From Combretum micranthum (Eukaryota; Streptophyta; Magnoliopsida; Myrtales; Combretaceae), in assembly GCA_024138025.1 (NCBI GenBank), contig JAMXBD010001108.1:418114-482113 (forward strand): a DNA stretch of 64,000 nt, given 5' to 3'. The position numbers and the translations under genes are program-made. The notes below the pieces were generated by a model. The model had not been told where the DNA came from and made no database searches. It saw nothing but the letters and a program-made list of their open reading frames with translations. Positions 12,506-23,942 of the stretch are shown here, piece by piece. Position 1 is the first letter of the stretch. Each line of letters opens with the position of its first letter.

Positions 12506-15500
12506 TGTCACGCCCCAAAATAGGGCATAGTAGTATCATCCTGTAGTCATCATATCGCGTGTGCAACCGTAATATGAGAACCGTCTTGCAAGTCAGATAT
12601 TACAAGACTCTATCTTATAATTATTACATGTGATGTAGTCATACCAATATATTATATAAATACTAAGGATTCCGATTTTCCTTAGTTTGCCAGAACCGCA
12701 GAGAATCGGTATCCCGTACCAAATAATGAAATTGAGATCAAACCTATAAAATACAATATCTTAATCAATTATACCATTTATCTAATTTGTTCTTTGAGAC
12801 CAATATAATCTATGAAACTATCTTCAGCAAGGTCTTTTGAGGTAGCACTCTTCACTCATGCTTAACCCAATCCCAGCTAACGTTATACCTGCACAAAAAC
12901 TGTTGGAGGGTGAGCAAAACCACATGCTCAGTGAGATGACCTAACCAGACCACATATCAAACAATAGAAATCAAGTTTACTTAGCAAACATATGTAATGC
13001 CACAATCAAGCATATGAACAAATACAAGCTTGGAGAATCCGGAGTCCAAAGCAGGATGAAGATTTACCCCTCTCATCAGGGTTGAAGGAACCAGTAGTAC
13101 ATAGTCTATCCAGAAGAAGCCAAGCATACAAGGGAATCTACGATTTCTCGTATTAGAGTTATCACTTTTAATATGATAGCTTACCAAACCATCCCTGTAC
13201 ATACCTTTAGCAACTCCCTGAGCATTAGTCATCCAAACAATACCATAAGCAGCGTCCTTCATTTACCACTTAGTTCTTATGGTACCAATAGAATCAAAGG
13301 TAACATTGCGTTGATCTAATAGCCTTTAGCCTAGGTCAACCAAGCATTATCAAAGTCCCGGATGGCCAACACGTAATAGACTACTACGCTTTTAGAGATG
13401 CAAACATGCAATATATGCGATGCATGCCCATTTCATTTTATGGTACCAATAGTTTTTAGTCAGGTTCAGGACAATAATACAATTACAGAACATCAACATG
13501 CTCCATACAATTGTCATCATACAAAGAAATTGTTAATTATAATAAGATGTTTTGGCAATCATACATACACCAACCAGCATGCAATTTACCCAAACCCACA
13601 TGTAATTCAGTTTGATATGTTATTATCAGTGCCACTAACTACAAGCACAAACAATATGATAAGGTCAAAGTCCCTCACCTGTGGTCCTCGTTATATCGCT
13701 GTAATAAGCTACTGGTAGTCCGAGAACCGATTTATATTCCTATGGAATGAGATAACATATATTTATTATTTAAGTAATCTATTCTTTTATTAGTTTCGAA
13801 AATGAAAATATTTGAAATAACATATTCACCATATTAATTATGGTATAACTTATACTATTATTTACACTTAATTCTAAATTAGACATATTTTAGAAATTAC
13901 GTACTCCTTTCATTTTATGGTTTTACTTAGTATATTAATCTAAGTTGAGTTAATTAAAACTAATTGCCTAATTCAATTTCTAAATCTATTTTAATTAGCT
14001 TAATCAATCTAATATGATTTTTCTTAGTAAAATATTTCATTTAAGATATACTAGTCCTATTTATATTATTTATTTTCATTTTTCTTGTCCTGGTCTTGTT
14101 AGGTATTTATATATATATCTATTGGGTATTTTAAAAAAAATTCATATTTAGTAGGTTTATATATATTTTTATAATTATTATTATTGCTATTTTTATATTG
14201 TTCCTTATCTGACCTATTATAAAATTCGTATTTACTTACTATTATTTAGTGTTGTCGTGTTTCTTTTTATATACTTCATATAATTTTCTTGATATGTAAA
14301 AGGTATTATATTATTCAAAAATTTATCTTATTCTAATTTCCATTCTTATGCATAAAAAAAGTATTTTACAATTATTATACTTTATTTTTATTTATAAAGT
14401 GCAGTAATATAAAGAATAATGATAATAATGTTAGTAATGATAGATCAAAAATAGATTTTTATAAAATCAATAATATAATATTGTTGATAAATATCATTTT
14501 CTTAATAACATAAGTAATTTAAGTTATACTTCTAATATTTTCAATAAAAATGGGAATTATAATCATTCATAATTATAATAATGATAATACTTGTATTAGG
14601 AATAATTAAATTAGATTAACAATTACTATTATTATTATTATTAATTATTTTCAAGAGACAATAGACATTCTCCCTTTTTTTTATTTAACTAATTTATTTA
14701 TTTATTTATTATTATTAACATTTTAACTAATCAGAATTAATAAAATTATATTTTTCTATATCATTTATAATGCTAAAGTATTTACATACACATATAATAA
14801 CATATTACATCCTAATATGTCCATGATCTTAGTTTATAAGAAGAAAATGATACAACTAAGGGTTTTTATAAATTTTACCTTTTTGATCCGAGTTTGGGTG
14901 TTCTAAACTCCCTTCCAACACTAGTTTCGGACCTAGGACAGCAAGAAACATTGTTTAGAATAATGTTTAACACTTAAACTAGCTAAAAACGAATTTAACC
15001 TTACCTTAAACTCTTGTTTCCAAGCTTTTGAAGTTTGTTGATGGAGTTTTGATTTTGTTCTTGTATGTTGGGTTTATGGAATGAGTTTGGGTTTGTTTTG
15101 TTGTTATTTTAGTTGTAGATTCAAGTGGTTTTAAGGCTAGAGAATATGGATTTTAATCTCTTTGTTGGTTGGTTCATTAAGAGGTTTTTACAGAGGAAGA
15201 AGATGATGAAAAAGAAGGAGAAGGTAGCTTGTTTTGGGGACGTGAGTTTGCTTCAGATTTCTCCTCCTTCTTATATTGTTTCAACAAGTTATTTGCTGCA
15301 TTTATTAGATTATCAAGCTGGCTCCATTTGATTGGGGTATGCGTGTGTTTTGTTGTTTTTTCATTCTGCATTATTTTGTGCAAGTTGAAGAAGGATATCG
15401 GCGGCTGCACCTCCAATGCATTCCTAGCCACATCTTCAAGCCAATTTGCACCGAGTTTGGCTAAGTTTAAAGAGTAAAATACTACTTTATTCATTAGTTA

Positions 15501-16991
15501 ATAATTATCTTAGGTTTAGGATATATATAATATAGAGAAGATGATAAATTTATAACCAACAATAGTATAAGAAGGGGGTAAAAATATAAATTTGTGAAAA
15601 AAATCAATTTTGCGGGTTTAAGTGACACGTATGTTAAATACTAATTTGGTAATATTTTTAGATGAGAAGTTTCATATTCGCGTTATTAAATATTCTAAAC
15701 AATATAGTATACATAGAATTTCTATTAAAGATTTGTATATATATATTTGAATTTTTGCTTTTTGTTGGAATTTAACCGCGTTGTCCAGGGGAGAATTCCA
15801 ATTTGAAAGCAAATTGATACGTAAGACAAAACCAAAACAAAGGAAAAAAATGCAACTTAGTTAGGATGTATGGAATTATAAAATAAAAAGAAGATGATAA
15901 ATTTATAACTAACAAATATGTAAGGAGTGAGAAAAAATATAAATTTATGAAAAAATTAATTTTACGGGTTTAAGTCATACGTATGTTAAATACTGATTGT
16001 ATATTTTTAGATGAAAATTTTCATATTCTCCTTATTAATATTATGAATATTATGGCATACATAGAATTTCTATTAAAGATATCTAAATATGTGTTTGAAT
16101 TTTCGCTTTTTCTTAGATCTTAATCGCGTCCAGAGGAGTTGAATTCCAAAACAACTCATACGTAATACGAAACTAAACTAAAACAAAGGAAAAAAAATGC
16201 AATTCAGTTAGAATATATGGAACATAAAAATAAAAAGAAAGTGATATATTTATAACCAATAAATATGTAAGGAGTGAGAAAAATATAAATTATCGAAAAA
16301 ATTTAATTTTATGGATCTAAATGACACGTATGATAAATACTGATTTGATAATAATTTTGGATAAAAATTTACATATTAACGATATCAAATATTCTAAATA
16401 TGGTAGCATATATAGAATCTTTAGTTTAATACTTTTACTTCTCTGTTTTTATACCTGCTATCATAAATTATATTTTATTTATTTAAAAGTTTCGTTTCGT
16501 GGTATTTTGATAAATTAATAATTATATTACCCTTAATTCGACTTTATTATAAATCTTTAAGATTTGAAATTACATATGAAATCATTTCTATTTATAAATT
16601 TATTCTAGACTTTTTATTAGATTAGAAATTTAATTTTAATTTTATATTTGTTACTCAATTCTTTTTACTATTATAAATTACTGGATTATATCAGACTTTT
16701 AGTTTTTATAGACTCAGAATTATTTAACTTGAATGTTTTAATATATATATATATATATTTTATATTAAAACTTAAGTTCGTAAATATTAAATAGTTTTCT
16801 TTATTCTTTATTATGAACTTTTATAGTCTTAGTGATAAAGATTATTTATTCTAGTTTGTTCATACTTAAAAATTTAAATCGCGAAAAATTTGGAGTAATT
16901 TCTAATATTTTTGTTATAGTTCTTTTATGATCCTACATTTTATTTTTATATATTTATTATAACCGGGTCATGTAAAATCAAGGGTATTACA
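12506..16991 (-). mobile_element. Solo LTR, family B (4486 bp), duplicated site ATTGT
   Basis: On the minus strand it starts TGTAATACCCTTG and ends GGGGCGTGACA; ATTGT lies directly outside both ends (12501-12505 and 16992-16996). It matches the LTR at 62001 over the U5 side, for example around 12895-13160 against 62330-62590. It holds a consensus donor (exon ending at 15005, then GTAAGG at 14999-15004) and an acceptor TTTTGTGCAG (AG at 12889-12890). The U3 side has a 350-bp tandem repeat. The open frames at 12981, 13398, 15125-15494 and 16321 are LTR noise. Confidence 0.87.
15541..16425. repeat. Tandem repeat, about 350-bp unit, 2.5 copies
   Basis: Units start at 15541, 15894 and 16241 (periods 353 and 347). 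Each opens with ATGATAAATTTATAAC or a variant and shares ATACATAGAATTTCTATTAAAG-type text; the third copy stops after about 185 bp. It lies in the U3 side of the family B LTR, upstream of the predicted leader. Confidence 0.85.
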
Positions 16992-17984
16992 ATTGTATGA
17001 CGGCTCTATTATTCAACCTACAAATTAAATCCAAATAAATCATAATATTTATACATAATTTAAGTCAATTTTCACATGTGATCCACTCAATGAATGAATA
17101 TGATTAACATTTCATTTGTTCTAAGAGAAAATTAAGATAATTTATTTTTTTTTCTGTATTTTCGCATGTTTATTGATAGAAAACACTTCGTTACTGAAAA
17201 TTACTTCTTTCTCGAAGGATCATGAACAACTTTAGTAAAACTGCTCTCATTTTCATGTCCGATAGTAATACCGGAGACGGAGGAATATGTGCCTGTACAA
17301 GTGTATCTCAAACTTATGAGGATTTTTTGATGAAAAATTGTAGTCGTAAGAAAATTATTACTATCCTCTACTAAATAACCAGCGCTCTCTGTATTTTCTC
17401 AAAAATCATAGATTATATAGTTGAAGCCAAATACGATGTTTGGATTGGTGATATTTTATATTCTATTTGCATTATACGCAAATATATATTATAATGTATT
17501 TGATTATAATATATTATGGGTATTTCGAAACACTTGCAATATATTATTGATATTCTGAAATATTTTTAATGGTTTTATGATGTGTTTTATATACTTGTAT
17601 GTGCTACACAATGTTTGATGTTATACAATATGCTCAATATTTATAGTAATACGCTTCATATATTATGCACATACGAAAGTAATGGGCAGTTTTGAATATA
17701 AGTATATAACTTTCGCTCCATTATTTTAGTCTCCTGATCGAGACAATTAACATATTAATTAAATTATTATTGCTATGTTCATGATTTATGAGCTTTAACA
17801 CAGGAGGGAAGAAGAACCACAGAGAAGGGTGGAAATATACATCCAATTGCATCGAGCTTTATTTATTACTCTTTTGAGTCTCTGTCTTTCTTTTAGGCCA
17901 TTGAAGATAAATTTATCTTGCTAAAACTGCTGTAGTCCAGCAAAATAAATCACCCCCCTCCCCCCAAAAAAAGAAAAGAAATTT
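16992..17984. other. AT-rich intergenic, no gene seen
   Basis: Starts with the right copy of the ATTGT duplication. Otherwise I see only AT-rich DNA between the LTR and the MADS gene, with a C-rich tract beside poly(A) at about 17952-17975. Confidence 0.5.
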
Positions 17985-18171
17985 ATCGATTGTTCCAAAA
18001 CGATCGAGATACCATAAAAAATAATAGAACAAGAGTCATGACTAGCGAGATGCTTAGACATGATTGTTAAATAATTGAATTTTTTCTTGATCGTTCCAAA
18101 ACGATCAAGATGATAACGGGACGAGAGCCATGACTAGCAAGATGCTTAAACATGGCTGTCTAGTAATTGAA
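17984..18171. repeat. Imperfect tandem duplication with hairpins, 3' of the MADS gene
   Basis: Two copies of about 90 bp (17984-18080 and 18085-18171) share GTTCCAAAACGATC and ATGACTAGC.AGATGCTTA. Copy 2 opens with an 11-bp perfect stem around loop CCAA (18085-18110). Copy 1 has the same stem with one wobble (17986-18007). It begins about 20 bp past the MADS stop codon, so the hairpins could lie in its 3' UTR. Confidence 0.8.
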
Positions 18172-18191
18172 AAGAGAAGATTCAAAAAGAT

Positions 18192-18871
18192 TTAGAAAAA
18201 TCCATTATGGTTATGGAAATTGAAGGTTTGGGCAAAGGATGATGATGATGAGGAAGGGTGGCTTGGTTCAAGGGGTATATTCTGGAAAGGATCAAAATGT
18301 GTCCCCTGATGATCAAAATAATTAGTGGGGTAAGGGTTCAAGTTCATCGCCAATAACTTGTTGGTCTGTTTGATAACATCATCTTTAAGCCCCTTCAGTG
18401 ATGATTCCAATCGCTGAAGCTCATACAACCCCAACTCTTCGATATAGGGGACTCCCACCAGCATTGCATTTGGCTTTGTCTCTGCCTTTGGTCAAGTTCC
18501 TCTCCACGCTTCCTTTCTTCTTCTAGTTGATCCATAACTTGAGCGAGTGCGATGTTGAGCTCGCATATGTCGGCACTTCGAAGAGCTTCTAGGAATTGGC
18601 CGTTTGGATCAGGATCGGTTGGAGTTGGACGACAATCGTGAGTGAGGAAGCGACTAATGATTGAATCGACGTCGGGGTGACCGAAGGAAAACACCTTGTT
18701 TGCTGGAGAGAACACAATGATTGCAATTTCAACACCACAAAGGGTGCATAGTTCACTAGCCTTCTTAAACAGGCCCGATCTTCGCTTCGAAAACGTTACC
18801 TGTAAGTGACTTTTCTTGGAAATTTTTTCCATGGGGATCTTTTGTCGACCTAAACTGGTCTTCTTTGCCAT
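18192..18871 (-). pseudogene. Type I (M-alpha, AGL62-like) MADS-box gene with a 2-bp frameshift
   Basis: M-alpha MADS proteins are nuclear DNA-binding regulators, in the AGL62 group acting mainly in endosperm and female gametophyte. I chose the ATG at 18871 (MAKKTSLGRQKI) because the MADS domain starts there; an in-frame ATG at 19006 would add a non-conserved tail. Residues 1-60 hold the MADS core, with FSKRRSGLFKKASELCTLCG. A Gln/Glu-rich coiled segment (QVMDQLEEERKRGEEL) and the family motif CWWESPI follow. There the frame breaks: an extra TA at about 18442-18445 sends the reading to a stop near 18395, while the expected EELGLYELQRLESSLKGLKD and a Ser/His-rich tail continue in another frame to TAA at 18192. 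Without the 2 bp the product would be about 226 residues, in the family range. There are no introns, as is usual. The open tail argues for a recent lesion or a base-calling error. Confidence 0.85.
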
Positions 18872-18958
18872 TGTCGAACAAAATTCCAAGTTTTGCAAGA
18901 AGTAGAAGATAAAAATCTGTCTTGTTAACTTGTAATGGTATGCAGCGTTTAGGAGGTA

Positions 18959-18965
18959 ATATATA
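18959..18965 (-). promoter_or_regulatory. Candidate TATA box of the MADS gene
   Basis: TATATAT on the minus strand inside CCTATATATTACC, about 90 nt upstream of the chosen start codon. Position and sequence fit a plant core promoter; nothing else supports it. Confidence 0.4.
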
Positions 18966-19006
18966 GGCAATTCCTCCTCTTTTGAATTATTTCTCAAGCT
19001 GGCCAA

Positions 19007-20222
19007 ATTTACTACCTCTTATGGGCTTAATTTTCCCATACCATGTCTCGTGAATGTAAACATATGGAGGTTACGTTACAACATCTCTGTACATTACTAT
19101 TGAATCACTATTCTATGTATTAGCATGCAATGTGTTGGCAAGACAATTAACCATGTGACCTATTTGTTAAGTGCTTAAAAGTCGATTCATTAAATGTATG
19201 AAAAATATTTAATACTATTAATAACATTCCAGATAATAGAAACATTATTCTTTGTAGATAATATATACTTGTTATACCTATCGAAAGAAAAAATCAAATC
19301 TGCTTTATCTTATCAAAGAACACTTTCCATGTTACTGGATTATATAACTCTTAGTTTAAAATTATATTGATATAAAATAATTCTTCTACAATAATTGCTT
19401 CATCATATGTTGCACGTGTAACTGGTGCCTAATGTCTATTATATTGTCACAGTGAAATGCTAAAAATGTCAAGATAAGGAAATTTTATCCGAATTTATAA
19501 ACTAAAATGTTAAATTATTCAATTTCCAAATCATTACTATAATCTGAAAATTCACTCGTGTCCTCTCTCAGTTGATTGCACCTGGACAAAAAATGTAAGA
19601 TAATTGAAGAGATAAATATATATATATCCGATGTGTCATTATAATTTGAACAACTAAACTAATGCGTCCTTAATAATTATAATTTAGTATCACATTTAAA
19701 CTCGACAGATGCCATCAATATTTCTCTGTTGATTAGAATCATTAGCAATCAAATCAGTGCATATTGTGTTTAAATGTCGATCTAGATGTTCCGTGATCTG
19801 TCCTAATACCAATAATCCATTTCCCATCGTCAAATATCGCGCATGGATCTTTCTTTCCTTTTCATCACATTTAATGTTCTATTGTTTTGGCTTTGTGGAA
19901 GTTACATTTTGCTTTTTCCTCTGAAATAGTTGACATATGTAAAGATATTTTTCCATATATCGATTAGCCAGATATGATAGGTGAAAACGTACGCATGCTA
20001 TGTAGAATATAGCAATGAAACAAACCAAAAAAACTTTATCCACGACTTATGATCGGTAAATCCCAAGAAACTAATAAGAGACATGAAAACTACCCCTTAA
20101 TTGCAATTCCTCTCAATACTATAACAAGAAATAATTAATCACAAAAATGGGTTGAAAGTAGGAGTAGGAGTAGTTGCCGGGTAGTAATAAAAACCAAATC
20201 AGTGATCTTTTGGATCTAAAGA
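19007..20222. other. Intergenic, no gene seen
   Basis: AT-rich DNA upstream of the MADS gene, between it and the GATGC duplication of the next LTR. No long open frame or obvious repeat. Confidence 0.5.
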
Positions 20223-20227
20223 GATGC

Positions 20228-23200
20228 TGTAAACCCCTAAATTTTCGGAATCGGTTTAGCATAAAACCCTAAACCGGAAGTCAAACGGAACCTTAAAAGT
20301 CAACAAAACCCTAGTTTTACCGTATCCATCTAAATCCGGCATTGCCGTTTTCCTTGGCCCTGAAAAACGAAGTTGGATTTATTAGCCAAAGTAGTTCGTA
20401 ATAACCATAGGTTTTATAAAAATTTCAGTTTCGCGAAATTCGGGTGTTCTTCGAACCCGATCGGACACGGTTCTCAAAAAACGTGTCCAGGAGCCCGGAA
20501 TAGTAAAAATATTCCGAATATACCGTTAGACTCGTAAAAATATAAGTTTTCCAAAAATATCAGTTTCGTAATTTTTCGGTAAGTAAAAATAACAGATATA
20601 GCTATTATACGCGTATTTTCTTACTACCGATACTTTAATTGTCATATCTACTTTACATTACACTATTCATTACTATTCTACACTATTCTTTTATCTCTAC
20701 TTTTTCTTACACCTATTCTTACACTATACATAACCTATAATCTTAACTTTTTACCTTTCCCATAATTTTATTTCACATCTACCTTACACATTACATCTTT
20801 CATCTATCAAAAGTCAAAAAAATAAATCACTCCCCCTCTACTACAAGCATGGCCGGCGCTACCCCCTCCCCACATGCCTCCATTTTGTTTCAATTTTACT
20901 TTATTTTAATCACACAAAAATCACTCCTCAATTTCCTATAAATACCCCCTCCTCTTTCACTTTTTTCACACATTCACTACTCACAAATTCATACAAAAAC
21001 TCTCTCAAATTTTCCTCTCAAAACTCTCTCCAAATAATTCTACAACAACTTCTACCAACAAACCAAAGCCCATAACCACATAACCATATCAAAGTCTTTT
21101 TAGGTAACTACTTTATATGTCTTTCTTCTTCTTCATGTCATGTAACTTTACATGACCATAGTGTGAGTTTCCAAATACTACAAGTTATGGAAACTACATT
21201 ATGTTCATGTATTGTTCTTGTTCATGCCAATCCATTTATGTTTATGTTGTTTTATTATTGTTTATATATCTATACATATATATACATATTCTTTAGAGCA
21301 TATAAGCTCACTTGCAATTTATTTATTTCATGCAAAGCAATTTATTTACTTTTCCATTTCAATTTATTCATTTTCCTTTTGAAATTAAGACTAGTCTCTA
21401 GTCTTAGACTTGTCCTCATCAAGTCAAAACAAGCTTTTCTTTCTTTCATTTTATCTTATTATGGGACTAGTTTACTTCTTAGTCCCGGGAGCCTTGAAAA
21501 AGCTAAGACTCCAATACTTGACTTTGATATTAATGCTTTGTGTTACTTTGTTTATTTTATTCTATAATCATGTTCATTTAGATTGTTGTCCAAAAATTTC
21601 ATTTTCTAAAGATAATTAATAAAAAAAAGGATTTTTGTCACTTAGAAATAAGTTTATGTAAAAAGTAAAATCTATAAGATAACAAAAATAAACTCATGCC
21701 TTTTCAAATTACAAAAGAGCTCACTATAATTTTAGAAACTATTTTTACTTAAAAGCTACTTAAAATCTTTATTATTCCACCTTATTTCTCAAAAAAAAAA
21801 AAATTGTTTATACAAAAATGGTTCTTTTTATAAAAAGATAAATAAGATAAATGGCTAAGGAACTTTTAAGTAAAGACCTTTGCAAACAAATAGGCAAAGA
21901 AAATTTATGGTATGAAAATAATAAAGTTATTTCTTTTCAAGTTACAAGAAGAAGTTAATAAGATTATAGGAATTAGTTTTCTACAAAAAGTCCTTAATTG
22001 TTCCACATTGTTTTTTATGAAGAAAACAAATTTTCATGCATGGATGATTATTTTTGAAAATGAGAAAAAGAATGAGAAATATCAAGTAAGGAATTTTGCA
22101 AAACAAGTAAACAAAGGAATTTACATAAAAAATGAAGAATAACATATTTCCTAGAAAACTTCAAATATAGTATTAATGTAACTTAGAAAGTAGAAAATTT
22201 TATTTTCAAAAGTTACTTGGAAAGAGATAAATAAAACAACATAAAATGTTTTTAGAAAACAAAGAAAACAAGGTATTCATTTCAAAGAAATTTACAAAAA
22301 CAATTTCCGAAAAGCTTCAACCCGACATTGTTTTACCTAAGAAAAATAATTGGACAACAAGACGCTTGAGCATGCTTAAATATGAGTTATATAGTTATAA
22401 AAAGAGAATTTTTCAACTATATAGATAACTAAGTATTTATCAAACAAATTTTGATTTCTTGAACCAAAGTTGTTTTTACTTGAAAATCCGTGGTGAATTT
22501 TGTCGCCACTGTTTCAGGGCCTATATGACTTTGTTTGATGGAAATAATTTTGGAAATGGGTAGATCTTTTTGAGTAGGTTGAAATCGGTATATTATATGC
22601 GCGATTCCGAGTTAAAATAACCAAGTTATGGCCATTTTAAGTTGGAACATTTTTCAATACGAACTTTAACGTTCATTGACATTGTTTTGTCAAAATTCAA
22701 GAAAATCATCAAGAAAAACTCATTGTGGGTATTTTCTTTGGCTAGGTGACCCCGAGGAAGGATTCCTTTACCGCGAGAACTATTACAATTAAGTGGAGTG
22801 TGTGAACGACTCATCCGCTTAGAGGAATAGACGACAATGGCATCGTGAGTTTATTTCCATTAAATGCTATACTTGTTGTGCTTGTAAACTAGTTGCACTA
22901 GAGTTAAGAAAAGATAAACCGATATGCATGTAAAATAATTCCTTGAAAGAATTCTAAGAATATCGAAGCCCCGAATTGTTCTAAGTGATTGTTTTAGTTT
23001 AATATTGATTTGTGTGAAATTCCTTGATCGCTATAAAGTTGAAAATAATTATGTTATGACTTTATAAATTAATGAACTCATGCATACCACGAAGTGAGTC
23101 ACATTGCATGGTTGGGTTATTATCCTTGGGTGAGAAGGATAGTAAGCTTATGTCGAAAGCAACACTTGGCGGGAGATCCGAAAGCGATTGCTTGGCAGCT

Positions 23201-23937
23201 TAATGGAATATGCTTGGCGGTTGATCCGAAAGCAAGGTCAAATCAAGTAGATTCGGAATACTTGGCGATGAGTGCTTGCAAGTTTAAAACTTTTTAATGA
23301 ATGCTTGGCGATGAGTGCTCGCAAGCTTAAAATTTTCTGTTATTAAAACTACTTGTTTTGAGGATAAGTATCACCAAACCCCGAATGGAGGACGTAAATC
23401 CATTCAACATATAGTTCTTGGAAAGCTATATGCTTGTTTGCCCACGTGCTTGTGCATTACATTTGTTTGATTAAATCAACTTGTTTGAATCTTGTTACAA
23501 GAAGTTATTTATGGAAATAGTTCTTACTAAGCCTAATAGCTTATACCTCAATAGATATCTTTTGCAGTTCTCGTACTTATAATTAAGGCCACGTGGACCA
23601 TGCGGACAGGTAATCCCTTTTGAACATTAAAAATCTGGATAAAGTATAGCTTAGTATTAGCATGTTAATATGTATATAATAGATTAGTAATTTAGGGAGT
23701 TGTCCCTAAGTTTGTAAAGTTTTTGCCATGAACAAATAATTATTGTGATTCTTCTTTTCTTAATATGTTTTTATATCTCCTTAAGCTACATTATTCCATA
23801 TATGGTCCTCTAAAATTGTGAAAGTAAGCCTTACACTTAATATAAAAGCTTTTGGAAATGACTAAGGTTGTCATACTTAAGCTTTAATATTGAGTATGGC
23901 GGACTGTCACGTTTAGGGTACCCATTGGGGCGTGACA
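20228..23937 (+). mobile_element. Solo LTR, family A (3710 bp), duplicated site GATGC
   Basis: It starts TGTAAACCCC and ends GGGGCGTGACA, with GATGC on both sides (20223-20227 and 23938-23942). Inside are a TATA box (20937-20944), a leader, a GT donor at 21104, a covarying hairpin at 21138-21155, a predicted mini-exon at 22746-22844 and an acceptor TTTTGCAG at 23567. Short internal duplications occur at 23165-23330 (GCTTGGCGATGAGTGCT twice). The open frames at 21163, 21912 and 23094 have no protein signature. It is closest to the copy at 38959. Confidence 0.88.
20937..20944 (+). promoter_or_regulatory. LTR TATA box (family A)
   Basis: TATAAATA followed by CCCCCTCC, 709 bp from the LTR start. 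The copies at 39866-39873 (708 bp from the second start motif of that LTR) and 44344-44351 (693 bp) have the same box at the same place, which fixes U3 at roughly 710-740 bp. Confidence 0.75.
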
Positions 23938-23942
23938 GATGC

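Noticed and set aside
15177..15494. 105-codon minus frame with ordinary-looking N-terminal text
   Set aside because: Overlaps the LTR leader and ends in a poly-Ser stretch made by a CTT repeat; no domain recognised.
15541..16425. Possible CRISPR-like array
   Set aside because: Units are long and contiguous with no spacers, in plant nuclear DNA; it is a tandem repeat.
21163..21567. 134-codon hydrophobic frame
   Set aside because: Inside the predicted first intron of the LTR; composition of T-rich DNA, not conserved in the copies at 38959 or 43651.
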